From Axinella damicornis (lineage: Eukaryota > Porifera > Demospongiae > Axinellida > Axinellidae), in NCBI GenBank assembly GCA_963931865.1, contig OZ007514.1, positions 5,806,646-5,870,645 of the forward strand: a stretch of 64,000 bases of DNA, given 5' to 3'. The translations under genes were made by a program, and so were the position numbers. The notes beneath the pieces were generated by a model. The model saw only the letters and a program-made list of their open reading frames with translations, searched no databases and had not been told where the DNA came from. Shown in pieces: positions 20,618-31,379 of this stretch; position 1 is the stretch's first letter; every line of letters starts with the position of its first letter.

Positions 20618-23566
20618 CTAAACCCAAACTACTCTGTCTGTCCAGGAGTGCATCACCAGACCGAGCTTGAGCTCCTGGTCTTTCACGGTAGCGGCAATGG
20701 ATCGCTTGTACTTCCTAGGGAGACTCAGTTTCTCTAGTGTGCTGTTGTGTGTGAGAGATTCAATCAGTGTCTGAGTGCCCTCCTCACCTATGGAATCATC
20801 ATCTAAGTTCAGTTCCTTCATTGTCTTGTTCTTGAGCAGTACTTCAGCAAACGCAGCAGTTCCTTTGACTCCAATTGGATTGCCCCATATACTCAACTTT
20901 TGTAATGTAGCATTTGTGCACAGAGCACTCGCTAACCGACATACTCCATCAGAGTCAATGTGGCAGTTCCATAGTGTGAGGCTAACAAGGGTGTGATTTG
21001 TTGTCATCACTGAAGCCAATGAGATGGAGTTCTGGAGAGAAAAGAGTGAGCCATCCACACACAACTGCTTGAGTGTGGTGTTGCGACGGAGTCCACAGAG
21101 GATGAGTTCAACAGCTTCTGGACTGAGGTTACAATCGCCTATAGTAAGCTCCTTGAGACTTTTGGATGATGACAGCAGTTCACTCAGAGCTTGGCAGTCC
21201 TCCACACCAATTACAGTAAAGCGTACCCCCAAGTGCAGCTTCTCAAGTGAGTTCTGAGCTGTCAGTGATCTGATAAGCGGAACAGTCCCTCCCGGACCAA
21301 TGTCAGAATTGCGGGACAAATCGAGCTCCTTCAGGTGACACATGTGTGGGATGAGATGAGAAAGGGTTACACAGGATTCTGAGTTTAACTCATTTCTACC
21401 TAAATCAAGTGTTCCCAGGCTATTCGTCAATTTTCTTGGGAATTTAAACATATGTTTCACACCTTCAGTTGTAATACTGTTCTGCTCCAGTACTATCCCC
21501 ACGATCCTCCCAGTGCAGTTGGTTTCCTCCTCCACTGCACCTCGGACTAACATTTCCACTCCCTCATCTCCAATGTGGCAGAAACCAAGGTCAATCTTCC
21601 AGGTGCAGTTGCTGTGAGACACACAGTAGCCTAACACAAAGCAGTCAAATGGCGTCACTACACCCCCTATAACTCTCAGCTCAATGTCAGATAATAACAA
21701 TTCAGCAAAGACATTGTTGTCCTGTGCTTCAAACAACCAGTGTAGAGTATCAAAGGTGATCTTCTCACACAGTGTGTTCAGCATCTTCTTCGGATATCCA
21801 CTGAACTTCCTCAATCCAGACAGGAACCCCAGCACCGTCTGAAAGTGGCTAGTCATCCGTTTGTCTCCACCAGTAATGTACTTCTGGTAATGCTCGATCT
21901 GTTTTTCCACTGGCTGCTGTGAGAGGTGAAATGCGGCCAAATATTCTTGCACAGTAAAGTGCAGGAAGTTGTAAGAAACTGCAGCCCCTTCATCTGCATA
22001 CAGCTCTGGAACACACTGCATCAGACCCAGGGTTTCAAAGTCCTCTGGGAGATCAGAGAAAATCACCTTCTGCCCATGAACGATTCCTTCGTATGCTATT
22101 CTGCCCAGTTCACACAGCTGTTGGTAGACATCTGGGGGCAGGTCACTGAAAGTGCGCACCCTCCACCTCCTCTTTTGGCCATGTACTGGGTGGTCTAACA
22201 GGTGACGTAGGAGCAGACTGCGAACTAGGGAGGAATACAGCTCCGTCATGGTCTTGGGGACCAACGTCTCATCTTTCCTACTGTTTCGGTAAACTTCAAC
22301 AACAATGGCAGCATTCAGCGGAATGTACATTGCACTGTTGATGTGGGGGTAACACAATATGTACTTCTTCAGGCAGGCCAGCAGTGATGGGTCACTGGAA
22401 GTGGTGCTCCCTAAATAGGACAAAATATTGTCTTTGGTAAATCCCAGGATCTCGATATGCTGAGATATGTGCTTCCTACACTCCCTGCGGAGGAATTCGC
22501 TTGCCCAGGAGCGGCTGGTGACAAGGATTGTGACTTTTGGTAGCTCCCTCGAGCTCCCTGTGATGACATCTAGGAAGATGGAATTTTCAATGCGCATTTC
22601 CTCTGGGAGTTCATCGTATCCCTCAAACATCAGGAGCACCCCTCTGCCACCAGTTCTTTGGATCTCCTCAATCACTGCTTGCTGGACTTGGTGGTCACGA
22701 TATTGGAAGAGGTCTGAGATGTTCTTTGAAGCTCGCACAGTCTTGTCTCGGAGCCTGAGGAGGACAACTAGTTTGTACTGCTGGAGCAACTTTCCCTTCC
22801 CCCACCTGCGACACAGTTTCCAGGCAAATGTCGACTTCCCCACACCTGGTGCTCCCTCCACGAGGATACACTTTGGATGAGACCCATTTGGTAGCTGGGC
22901 AACTTGGCTAATGTCCATGGCTCGTTTCGACTGTTTGATGTCATCAATGTTTCCATGGATTGTGGCTCTTGTGAAGTCATCTCTTTCATGTTTTGTAATT
23001 TCCTTGTTTTCAATGAGGGCAAGATTCACAAATTTCTTGGATTCTACTAGTGGCCATTTGTCATACATTGGCAGTTTCTCTCGTGTGTAGACAGACTTCA
23101 GGTAGGAGGCATAAGTGTCAATGTGTTGTCCGAACGGGGTTGGGATCAGTGGTAGATTGGGTGCATACAACCCTGACATCTCACGGCAAGTTCTCTCTAG
23201 CTTTGTTGCCAGGTGCTGAAGGGATGGCTCACTTCTAAGAACATCTACAAATACTCTGAATTTGGCGGCTGGATTAGATATTATGTGACTTTCCACTGCT
23301 GATAAGAGCTCTTGGATGGTTGGCTTCTGAGTCTCTGTCAGCAGGTATCGTCCAACCAGCTCGTTCGAGTGCAGCTGAATTGCCAGCCATCCGGCGTCCG
23401 GTACCCCATGAGCTAGGAGAGAATAACACTTACGAAAGGCGCGAGCCTCTCGGTTCGACTTATCGCGCTCTGAGTTTGGCGACTCATGTTGTACTGTTCT
23501 AGACTTCGAACGAGGTAGTGTTGGTTCCGACGGTTTAGGGACGGCTTTGGAGACAGAACAACCCAT
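20618..23566 (-). CDS. NACHT-LRR receptor with death-fold N terminus and acylation motif
   Basis: A single-exon 982-aa NLR-type intracellular receptor: the NACHT ATPase oligomerises on stimulus sensing, and N-terminal death-fold domains recruit adaptors. I start at ATG 23,566 (G at -3, G at +4). The open frame extends upstream only to a non-ATG codon. Residues 1-7 are MGCSVSK, a classic myristoyl/palmitoyl signature, implying membrane anchoring. Residues about 40-130 look CARD-like (LLSAVESHIISNP, FRVFVDVLR). A linker containing YLKSVY and IHGNIDDIK precedes the NACHT. Walker A is GAPGVGKS (238-245). Walker B is LMFEGYDELP (312-321), with E in place of the usual first D. VTSRSW follows. FTVQEYLAAFHLS marks the winged-helix region. 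Roughly eight ribonuclease-inhibitor-type LRRs fill about 650-960 (LGTLDLGRN, LKELDLSRN, LQKLSIWGN). The stop is intact and there is no frameshift. Confidence 0.93.
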   Translation of the reverse strand: MGCSVSKAVPKPSEPTLPRSKSRTVQHESPNSERDKSNREARAFRKCYSLLAHGVPDAGWLAIQLHSNELVGRYLLTETQKPTIQELLSAVESHIISNPAAKFRVFVDVLRSEPSLQHLATKLERTCREMSGLYAPNLPLIPTPFGQHIDTYASYLKSVYTREKLPMYDKWPLVESKKFVNLALIENKEITKHERDDFTRATIHGNIDDIKQSKRAMDISQVAQLPNGSHPKCILVEGAPGVGKSTFAWKLCRRWGKGKLLQQYKLVVLLRLRDKTVRASKNISDLFQYRDHQVQQAVIEEIQRTGGRGVLLMFEGYDELPEEMRIENSIFLDVITGSSRELPKVTILVTSRSWASEFLRRECRKHISQHIEILGFTKDNILSYLGSTTSSDPSLLACLKKYILCYPHINSAMYIPLNAAIVVEVYRNSRKDETLVPKTMTELYSSLVRSLLLRHLLDHPVHGQKRRWRVRTFSDLPPDVYQQLCELGRIAYEGIVHGQKVIFSDLPEDFETLGLMQCVPELYADEGAAVSYNFLHFTVQEYLAAFHLSQQPVEKQIEHYQKYITGGDKRMTSHFQTVLGFLSGLRKFSGYPKKMLNTLCEKITFDTLHWLFEAQDNNVFAELLLSDIELRVIGGVVTPFDCFVLGYCVSHSNCTWKIDLGFCHIGDEGVEMLVRGAVEEETNCTGRIVGIVLEQNSITTEGVKHMFKFPRKLTNSLGTLDLGRNELNSESCVTLSHLIPHMCHLKELDLSRNSDIGPGGTVPLIRSLTAQNSLEKLHLGVRFTVIGVEDCQALSELLSSSKSLKELTIGDCNLSPEAVELILCGLRRNTTLKQLCVDGSLFSLQNSISLASVMTTNHTLVSLTLWNCHIDSDGVCRLASALCTNATLQKLSIWGNPIGVKGTAAFAEVLLKNKTMKELNLDDDSIGEEGTQTLIESLTHNSTLEKLSLPRKYKRSIAATVKDQELKLGLVMHSWTDRVVWV

Positions 23567-23593
23567 CGCTTTGCTTTTGCAGTTGTCTTGCAA

Positions 23594-24535
23594 TTAGTGG
23601 GAGGGGCTGAGGAATGTTAATTAGCCTGGCCAGCTATGCAAATAAAATGCCTTGATTGGTGATCTGACAGCTAGATAACTTAGGCCTACTAGATGACGCA
23701 TTTTAGATTAGGAAAAGCAAGGCTACTGCCAGTAAAATTTGATCCAGTGATCGAGGAGGAGATATGTTAGATTTCAGTGCACTACAGACATTGGGAAGCT
23801 CCCAGCACGTATGGAGCCTGTCAGCCAGGACTCAGCCTTGCAAGGTTGTGTCCTGGCTGACAGGTTCCACATAAGACAGTTAGAGGGACACTGCTCACCT
23901 AGAAGTTTGTCCGGGTTTGCAAATGGGTTTCTTCTGTTATGTATTACAATGCCCATGATGGTGGGTGATGTGTCAATATCACATACAGCTGATGCCAGCA
24001 AAGGTGTACAGTTACAAAATCGGAAGTGCAGTGGTGTTCCAGTAACTTCAAATAAGAATGGCCATGGGCCGGGGGTATAGGGTCCAGCTCCACTGTGACC
24101 AGCTTGTTTCACCATGGAATTTATATACAGTTTATAAATTATTTACATGATCTACAAAGCCAGTAATCATGTAAAATTATTGAATTCGCTTGCTCTAAAC
24201 ATGCAAGATAGCTAGTTGTCAAAGGCTGTGATATAAACGGTATCCAGAACAGTACATCAATTCCACTGGAACATGTGATTGATAATAATATGTTAGGCAG
24301 TACTGCCATTACGGTGATATTAGGTATCTTGTTCCACAGGTGACACCACACTACAGGGAAGACAAACATTGTCATGAAGTTATGGTTTAGGTGTTGAGAT
24401 ATGAATATCGTGTAGAATGGGATGCATACCACAAGGGACTCAGGTTGCCTCCACTAGCGAGCATTCAACACTGACACACCTACATATTTCCGATACAACC
24501 ATTGCAGTGAGCAATCATAGTCAAGGGCCATCTCC
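23594..24535. promoter_or_regulatory. 5' flank of the NACHT-LRR gene; small hairpin
   Basis: This is presumably the promoter side of the gene at 23,566. A 50-bp hairpin lies at 23,817-23,868 (GCCTGTCAGCCAGGAC and GTCCTGGCTGACAGG). No conserved promoter element is identified and the short open frames are unsupported. Confidence 0.3.
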
Positions 24536-24539
24536 AAGC

Positions 24540-24885
24540 AGGGGCGGCAGCGGCATAGAAGAAGTGGTACGGCCCACTCGTAGCGCAGAGGCGTGAAGCG
24601 CTGATCTGTCCGCGCGAAGCGCGGAAAAAAATTTTTCGCATGTATTTTCAGCGATGAGGAAGCGCTCTCGTAACATCAAAATGGCCGTTTTGGGAAAGAA
24701 AAGACCTTGGCTGCTGTGGAGTTTCAATGGTAGGCCCACAACTAGGACGAGAAACAGATGCCATTGCCGAGTCTGCATATAAGTAGATTGTGCGTGACTA
24801 CACTGCACGTGATATTATAATCAGGTCGGCTGGAAAAGTGGTCCGGCCAAAGCCGGACCAGCCGGACCGGCGGCGCCGCCTCTGC
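24540..24885. mobile_element. Possible hAT-type element (CAGGGGCGG end)
   Basis: The segment starts CAGGGGCGGCAGCGG and ends GGCGGCGCCGCCTCTG. The internal segment GATCTGTCCGCGCGAAGC with poly-A recurs inverted at about 44,310-44,370. The CAG start fits hAT, but an 8-bp duplication is not clear. At 24,681 an ATGGCCGTTTTGGG open stretch precedes a GTAGGC donor; it is of unknown meaning. Confidence 0.35.
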
Positions 24886-25493
24886 CAAGGTAAGTAGACA
24901 ATTTGGTCACTATATAAATGCTTTCCATTACTGGAGACACTACTTCCCTATGTTCTGGTTTAGAGGGTACCTTGTCTAGAGTTATTGCATGCACACGCAT
25001 GCACCTGCCATTACTGAGTGATGGATAGAGCTCAGACTTCTCCCCGTATCTTCTCCCAGCGAATTCAACATTGCTGCTACTGGCCTTGGCGGGAAGTCCA
25101 AATTGACAGCACTGCATGATGCAACTGGTTTGGTGCATGGGTACTGGGAGAGGCTTGAAGGGCAGCTGTTGGGACGGTGAGGGCTGGTGGGGTGCTGGTG
25201 TGGAATGAGGGTGAGGGGACGGTTTCCACGCACTGTGATTGTTATCTCTGTCCCAGAGATATGTCTGTTATTTCTCTCTGACATCTGATATCTGAGAATA
25301 ATCAATAGCTGAACAGTTCGCAAACAAATTTTACTTTGCAACGTTTTGATCACCGTCTTGCCTGAAGATCACAACGAACTACCGTCAAAGTCCAAGAACC
25401 AATTTCTATAGACACTCACAACTTTGCAGCTTACATGTAGTTCTGTCTACCTTGATATCACGCACGTGATAAAATGTACCAAGATGACTTCTC

Positions 25494-25583
25494 TAGCCTC
25501 GTTCCCAGGCTCCTCCCCAGCTTTTTGTCGCATACTGTACAGTACGCGACAAAAAGCTGAGGAGGAGCCTGGGAATGAGGCTA
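25494..25583. mobile_element. TAGCCTCGTTCCCAGG foldback, 90 bp
   Basis: A near-perfect hairpin with TAGCCTCGTTCCCAGGCTCC and its mirror, and inner arms CAGCTTTTTGTCGC / GCGACAAAAAGCTG. The flanks share GACTTCTC. Confidence 0.85.
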
Positions 25584-26611
25584 GACTTCTCCAGGCCACC
25601 TGGCTGTGGTACAGGAGCAGTGTGACTTGACTTGCACGATCAGTCTCAGCTGTGTTGAGGGGTGGGTGGCGTTGACCAAAGAACAAGTAGTCTAACCCTC
25701 CCTTTTAAAGAGAATGAAGTTCAACACTCAGTTAGATTCTCAAATTACTTCAGCTATAATATAGTCAGTTGCTGAAGAGTAAACCAATGTATGAATCATT
25801 ACATCATCTAGCACCTGGTCTCATTCCTATAGACCTTCACAGTCTTTGATCGCTTACAGCATGAGATTACGGACATGCACTGACGTCAGATAGACACACA
25901 GGGGGAGGTATAGTCTAACAAGCCAGAACAATTTTCTCCCTCAGGAAGTTGGGCGAGAAGTTGTGCGTGGCGTAGCCAACTTCCTAGCTCAACAGACTAG
26001 GGGTGGTACCCAACACGAAAGATTTCAAAGCCCCTTCCTCTTAATGTCCACCCAAACACTACTTCCCACTTCAAAGACTGAAGGAGGCAAAGGCCTGAGA
26101 ATGAGGCTGTTTGACACCCTAGTATTTCCCTGACGTTAAAGAGAGTATGAGTAATTAAGTCAGTCTGCAATTATAGCACAACCAGATATCAGCATCAGGG
26201 GAAGTGCAGGGACGAGAAGGGGGAGTCAGTATATACATACAGTGGATGTGCCCTTGGTAACACAAAAAGTGCTACTTAGGAACACTGCTCTCACTATAGT
26301 GTTATAGGGGCGTCTCTAATCACTGGAAAATGCACTGGAACGGTGGAACTGAAAATGGACTATGGAATCTTGAAAACACGCCCAGAAAGATTTTTTCCAT
26401 GACACCACTGGGCTGTGCTGTGTGGCTATTTACTTAGTAACCTACTCAATGTAGTACTCATAGCCAGCTCTACCTCCTATTGGCCTGCATTCATGCATCA
26501 CTTTCACAACTGCGAAGTGGTGTTGGAGTTCAGTGTGTTTACATGAAAGAAATTGAACTTCAACCACAAATTAGTTTACTTGGAATAGCCAATTAGCTGT
26601 ACTCCCAAGTG
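25584..26611. other. No gene recognised
   Basis: Only short unsupported open frames were seen on either strand, with no repeat family. Confidence 0.4.
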
Positions 26612-26891
26612 GTACAGCGGTTTGCATCAAACTTGCAATTTTGGAAGTCGTCATCCGTCTAAGTGCGCATGCGCACATTTCACCACAAATTCCGGAATAT
26701 GGCCGGTACGTCTTATGAGCCTTGTAGGACTAGCGCTTACAGCGGGGCTCATACGACGTCGCTAGTCCTACAAGGCTCATACGACGTACCGGCCATATTC
26801 CGGGCTAAATGAATTTGTTGTGAAATGTGCGCATGCGCACTTAGACGGATGACGACTTCCAAAATTGCAAGTTTGGTGCAAACCGCTGTAC
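26612..26891. mobile_element. 280-bp foldback (GTACAGCGG ends)
   Basis: The arms GTACAGCGGTTTGCA ... GTGCGCATGCGCAC ... ATGGCCGGTACG are mirrored at the right end to CAAACCGCTGTAC. The loop sits near 26,742 around TTACAGCGGGGCTCAT. Palindromic GTGCGCATGCGCAC lies in each arm. No clean target duplication was seen. Confidence 0.8.
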
Positions 26892-27081
26892 CTAATTGGT
26901 TCCAAGTGCATGGAGCACCAGACAATACAAGTGGACCAGTGTTGAAGGTCCCAATATAACACATCCAAAATGAACAGAGGTACCACTAGAGGGGTATTTA
27001 CTGATGAAAATTATGAGGTGATATTAATGCATGAAAATTCTTCTACAGTACACAGAAATAATCTCGGCTGGTGTGCTGCCT

Positions 27082-27125
27082 TAGCCTCGTTCCCAGGCCC
27101 CGTCTCAGGCCTGGGAACGAGGCTA
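27082..27125. mobile_element. TAGCCTCGTTCCCAGG foldback, 44 bp
   Basis: TAGCCTCGTTCCCAGGCC, a short spacer CCGTCTCA, then GGCCTGGGAACGAGGCTA: one of the shortest members of the family in this window. Confidence 0.75.
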
Positions 27126-27980
27126 GTGCTATGGATGGCCGAAATGGCACATCAGTCACCCTACAGAACAGGAGTGCTGTTTCTGCTAATTTTGATATGT
27201 CAAAATGTGCCAGAATTGGTTTCCAAAATGTGCTACATTAACATACATACATGCTCCCCCCTTCTCCACCAAGATGCATCAAGGCAAACACTCAATTCAC
27301 TGGTGCTAGGACATGCTGATGTTCAGTTCACCCACACAACTGCTATTACATTCAGTTCATCCACACAAGTGCTAGCAGCGTGCCTCACCATCAACATCTA
27401 CACTGCCTTCAGTAACCGATTGCCCTCAGCGGGGGAACATTGCTGAAAGTAAGTCCATGCACCTATGACATATTTTTCCAGCTTTGCTTCACTTGCTCAA
27501 AGGTCAAGTATGCTGCCAAGATAGTGGAGCAGGCGAGAGCCTAGTAACGCATCTACCACTCCAGTTATAAAGAATCGTCCATTGTCTTCTCATTGACAGT
27601 GTTCTCGCTAGGTTATTTTCTGGTAGTGCTCACTACTGTACATGTATCCATGCTGATTGACAGGAAATGCATTCGGCGTGTGCAATTCACCTTCTGTTGT
27701 GGATGGTACAGTTCTTGTTCAGCCCACTAGAGTCACTTGCTGTGGCCGGGTAGGCTTGCTTGGGCCAATAACAGCCTCAAAATGCTGTCTTGTCGGCTCC
27801 TCCCTCCACCCCCTCCCCTTCACCCTTCTCCTCCTCTTGCACTTGGTAAGATACTCAACATTTGAATGTACACACACCGTCCTTGCCGACAGCTGCATGG
27901 TCTCTCATTCATTCAATTCTCCTATGCTCATAGTGCCCTACAGGACAAAAACAAATACACACAAGCTTGGTTCACAGTTC

Positions 27981-28135
27981 TCTCTCTCCCTTCCCTCCCT
28001 CCCTCCCTCCCTCCCTCCCTCCTCGATCCCTCCCTCCCTCCTCGATCCCTCCCTCCCTCCCTCCCTCCCTCCTTCCCTCCCTCTCTCCCTCCCTCCCTCC
28101 CTCCTCCCCCTTCACCCTCCTCCTCCACCTGCTCC
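27981..28135. repeat. (CCCT)n polypyrimidine tract
   Basis: About 150 bp of CCCT units with CCTCGATCC interruptions, possibly forming triplex or H-DNA. The open frames through it are not genes. Confidence 0.9.
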
Positions 28136-28179
28136 TCTTCCTCCAGCACTAAGATACACAACACATACATACCGTCCTT

Positions 28180-28671
28180 GCTTGCAGCTGCTCCCCTTCC
28201 TCTGGCACTTGCTTGCAGCTGCTCCTCTGGCACTTGCTTGCAGCTGCTCCTCTTCCTCTGGCACTTGCTTGCAGCTGCTCCTCTTCCTCTGGCATTTGCT
28301 TGCATGAAGCTGCTCCTCTTCCTCTAGCACTTGCTTGCAGCTGCTCCTCTTCCTCTGGCACTTGCTTGCAGCTGCTCCTCTTCCTCTGGCACTTGCTGCT
28401 GCTCCTCTTCCTCTGGCACTTGCTTGCAGCTGCTTCTCTTCCTCTGGCACTTGCTTGCATGAAGCTGCTCCTCTTCCTCTAGCACTTGCTTGCAGCTGCT
28501 CCTCTTCCTCTGGCACTTGCTGCTGCTCCTCTTCCTCTGGCACTTGCTTGCAGCTGCTCCTCTTCCTCTGGCACTTGCTTGCATGAAGCTGCTCCTCTTC
28601 CTCTGGCACTTGCTTGCAGCTGCTCCTCTTCTTCTGGCACTTGCTTGCAGCTGCTCCTCTTCCTCGGCAAC
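28180..28671. repeat. 31-bp minisatellite, about 16 copies
   Basis: The unit is GCTGCTCCTCTTCCTCT joined to GGCACTTGCTTGCA (31 bp), with deletion variants. Because 31 leaves remainder 1 on division by 3, the unit is open in all frames on both strands. This gives long overlapping low-complexity open frames (EEEEQLQAS, GRGAAASK, CQRKRSSCKQ) that should not be called genes. The flanks at about 27,880 and 28,700 (ACACACCRTCCTTG, CAGCTGCATGGTCTCTC) are themselves a duplicated pair. Confidence 0.9.
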
Positions 28672-28920
28672 ATTTGAACGTAACAATCATATACACACCA
28701 TCCTTGTTGGCAGCTGCATGGTCTCTCCTTCAATCAAATCTGCTGGGGTCGCAGTGTCCTACAGGACAAACACCAATACACACAAGCTTGGTTAGGGGAA
28801 GATGTCCACGTGCATAATCAAACCTCACAGCTTGCAGGAAAGGGCTACAAAGATTCTGACTACACTATTGTGCTAGTCGTTGTGCACTGATGCTTACATG
28901 CTCGCTGAGCCTTAAGGTTA

Positions 28921-29322
28921 CGGGATGCTTGTGCGCGCACCGTGCGAAATGTATTGGGAAATGAATTTCGCACCAAAAATCCCTGGTACGAAGAACGTGA
29001 GCAACTTGATTCTGGCGGTGGAGGTGCGTTGTCACAAGGTGCAGGGCATGACGGAAACTTTTACGGATACGCTGTATAGCCGTGCAAAAACGAGCAGTTC
29101 AGTTCACCAAAAAGCCGGATTTACCGCTTTTCTCGAGCGAGACAGCAGATACGCTTAAGGCTATCAAAAAAAAGTTCCATCATGCCCTGCACCTTGTGAC
29201 AGCAGCGCACCTCCACCGCCAGAATCAAGTTGCTCACGTTCTTCGTACTCAAGATTTCTGGTTAGCAAAATTAAGTATACATTTCCCTATACATTTCGCA
29301 CAGCGCGCGCACGAGTATCCCG
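28921..29322. mobile_element. ~400-bp foldback (CGGGAT ... GTGCGAAATG arms)
   Basis: The left arm has GTGCGCGCACCGTGCGAAAT, GTACGAAGAACGTGAGCAAC and AGGTGCAGGGCATGA; the right arm is the mirror, ending GCGCGCGCACGAGTATCCCG. The loop is near 29,110-29,150. Confidence 0.8.
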
Positions 29323-29803
29323 CAACCTTGAACAGATCCACAAATGGCCCTCATCTAAAAGTGTGCACAGACAAAATGTTTAGTACATGCACAATCATGG
29401 TGTTACAGTGAGTACCCTGTGCCCAGGTCCATGGTGGGACACGCAATCGAACAGCCGATCCACAAGGCAATCAATACAGCACTATACTACACCTGTCATG
29501 CCTGTACACTAACATCATTGACAAGGTGCTCTTTAGTTATGTGGAAAAGTCTCTAACTCATTCCCAGACCACTCATGCGGTGGTGGACGGAGTCTGGAAA
29601 CCAAAAAAGCCACCAAATTTCTCTTTGTACTGCAGTGAAACAATTATGAGGTGTTCTGAGACATGCACCATAGTTTCATATAGAACTAGTCTCATGCCCA
29701 GATCCTCATTGGCACACCCTACCAGCCTAGAAGATCCACTACCATCAAATATGCTCTGACGTTAATTGTTGCTGAAAACAATAAATTCGCTGGTCTCATG
29801 CAC

Positions 29804-30818
29804 AGAGCAAATTATAACGGTCGGTCATCGGACAAATGTCCGTGCATTTCCGTTCATTGTCCGTCCATTTATAGTGCTGGTCTGACAGAATGGCCGGACG
29901 GAAAACGCCCATCGAGCGCTAGCGAGGCAGGACCTTCCACAAAGTGTGACAAGCGCCAAGTGACAAAGGCTACGTTCGAAAGTGGCAGCATGAGCACGAG
30001 CGGGACCATCAAACGCTGTCCTGGCTTCGATGTGAACTCGAGCGAGACAAGCGCCACGTGGCTTCTCTCTACTGCGCGCCGTGTGTAAGAAGTACAAAAG
30101 CAGTCTGAAGAATTTCTGGAGGGCCTGGACCTCTGGTTCAACGAACCAAAAAGTGAGCACTGTGCTTGACCATGCTACTAGCGAGGTCCATAAGGCGGAA
30201 ATGGCACGACTGCGAGCACATCGCGCGAAGGCGAGTGGCGGGTCAGCAGTGCTGACATCGACGATTGGGCGCGAAGCTTGTCGACTTTGGATCATGACAC
30301 GCGGTCGCGAATGGAGAGGAAATTCGATCTGTGCTTCGTTATGGCCAAACAGAGTATCGATATCCCCGTTGCCAAATATCCAGCGCTGGAAGAGCGCCGT
30401 GCGGTAGATGTAGGCCACGCCTATAGAACTCCCTCGTCGGCCAAGTCTTTCACTGGCTTCATTGCTAGAAGTCAGCGTCAGGGCTTCTTTAATTCACATT
30501 CCTGCGGAAGCCATTTCTTTGGGCTGCCAATAGATGGGACAACTGATGTAGGTAATGTGGAGGAGGAGCTCATAGCCATACTTTATTGTGCTAAAGATGA
30601 TGCTTTGCAGCAGATGACCACCAATAGTCGCTTCCTCTCCCTATTATATGACTCGTGATTATAACAAAATACCAATTACTGAATGTGCACATTATGTGTA
30701 ATAATTATGTATGAGCAACCAAATTTTAAACGTCCGGCCAGATTTTGCTAATGTCAGATCAAAACTGAAGTTGTTCTGACATTTGTCAGAACACCGGAAA
30801 ATAATTATAATTTGCTCT
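29804..30818 (+). pseudogene. hAT-related transposase-like relic with TIRs and 8-bp TSD
   Basis: The ends AGAGCAAATTATAA and TTATAATTTGCTCT are perfect 14-bp inverted repeats. They are flanked by TCATGCAC (29,796-29,803) and GCATGCAC (30,819-30,826), 7 of 8 identical. Inside, on the plus strand and in shifted frames, are DKRHVASLYCAPC (zinc-finger-like), NFWRAWTSGSTNQK, KFDLCFVMAKQSI, AYRTPSSAKSFTGF and FGLPIDGTTDVGNVEEEL. These are characteristic of the N-terminal half of the hAT-like ZNF862/C17orf113 family. Frameshifts lie near 30,075 and 30,265, and the C-terminal half of the catalytic region is missing, so it is a defective internally deleted copy. Confidence 0.75.
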
Positions 30819-30974
30819 GCATGCACCCCGAATCTATCCTCAATTGTTTCATTAAACATTGCATGATTTGGCTAAGAAATTGTGCTGAATTTAATGGTGT
30901 TCCCATTTTGAAAATCCACTGTTTGAAGTACGAACAACATTCAAAAATTATACTTGATACCATCTTACACACCT

Positions 30975-31300
30975 ATACTCTAGCCCCACCTCCATGCTCC
31001 CACCAACCCCCGGCCCCACCCATCCCAGCCCCGCCCACCTACCCCCATGCACCCACCCACCCCCATGCTCCCACCCTCCCCAGCCCCACCCCCCATGCTC
31101 CCACCCTCCCCAGCCCCACCCCCCATGCTCCCCCCTCCCCAGCCCCACCCACCCCCATGCTTCCCCCCTCCCCAGCCCCACCCACCCCCATGCTCCCCCC
31201 TCCCATGCTCCCCCCCCTTCCCATGCTCCCCCCTTCCCATGCTCCCCCCCCCCCCCTCCCATGCTCCCCCCTTCCCATGCTCCCACCCCACCCTGGCGGT
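30975..31300. repeat. C-rich minisatellite (CCCCAGCCCCACCCACCCCCATGCTCC)
   Basis: About 300 bp of C-rich tandem units with CATGCTCCC. Just right of it (31,312-31,375) are GGGTTGGGTTAGGGTGAGGG and CTAACCCGA, too few to call telomeric. Confidence 0.85.
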
Positions 31301-31379
31301 GAAAGGTCATAGCTAGGGTTGGGTTAGGGTGAGGGCTCACCTCACCTTTACCTAACCCGAGCTAAACCTAACCCGAATG

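Noticed and set aside
23567..23593. Nine-codon N-terminal extension of the NACHT-LRR frame
   Set aside because: It would start at a TTG codon. The ATG at 23,566 has a strong Kozak context and gives a recognised acylation motif.
28112..28733. Long overlapping ORFs rich in EEEEQLQAS / AASKCQRK
   Set aside because: They are frame-cycling read-through of the 31-bp minisatellite and occur on both strands.
30948..31340. Gly- or Pro-rich ORFs of 80-166 codons
   Set aside because: Low-complexity C-rich minisatellite; open frames on both strands at the same place with no splice or start support.
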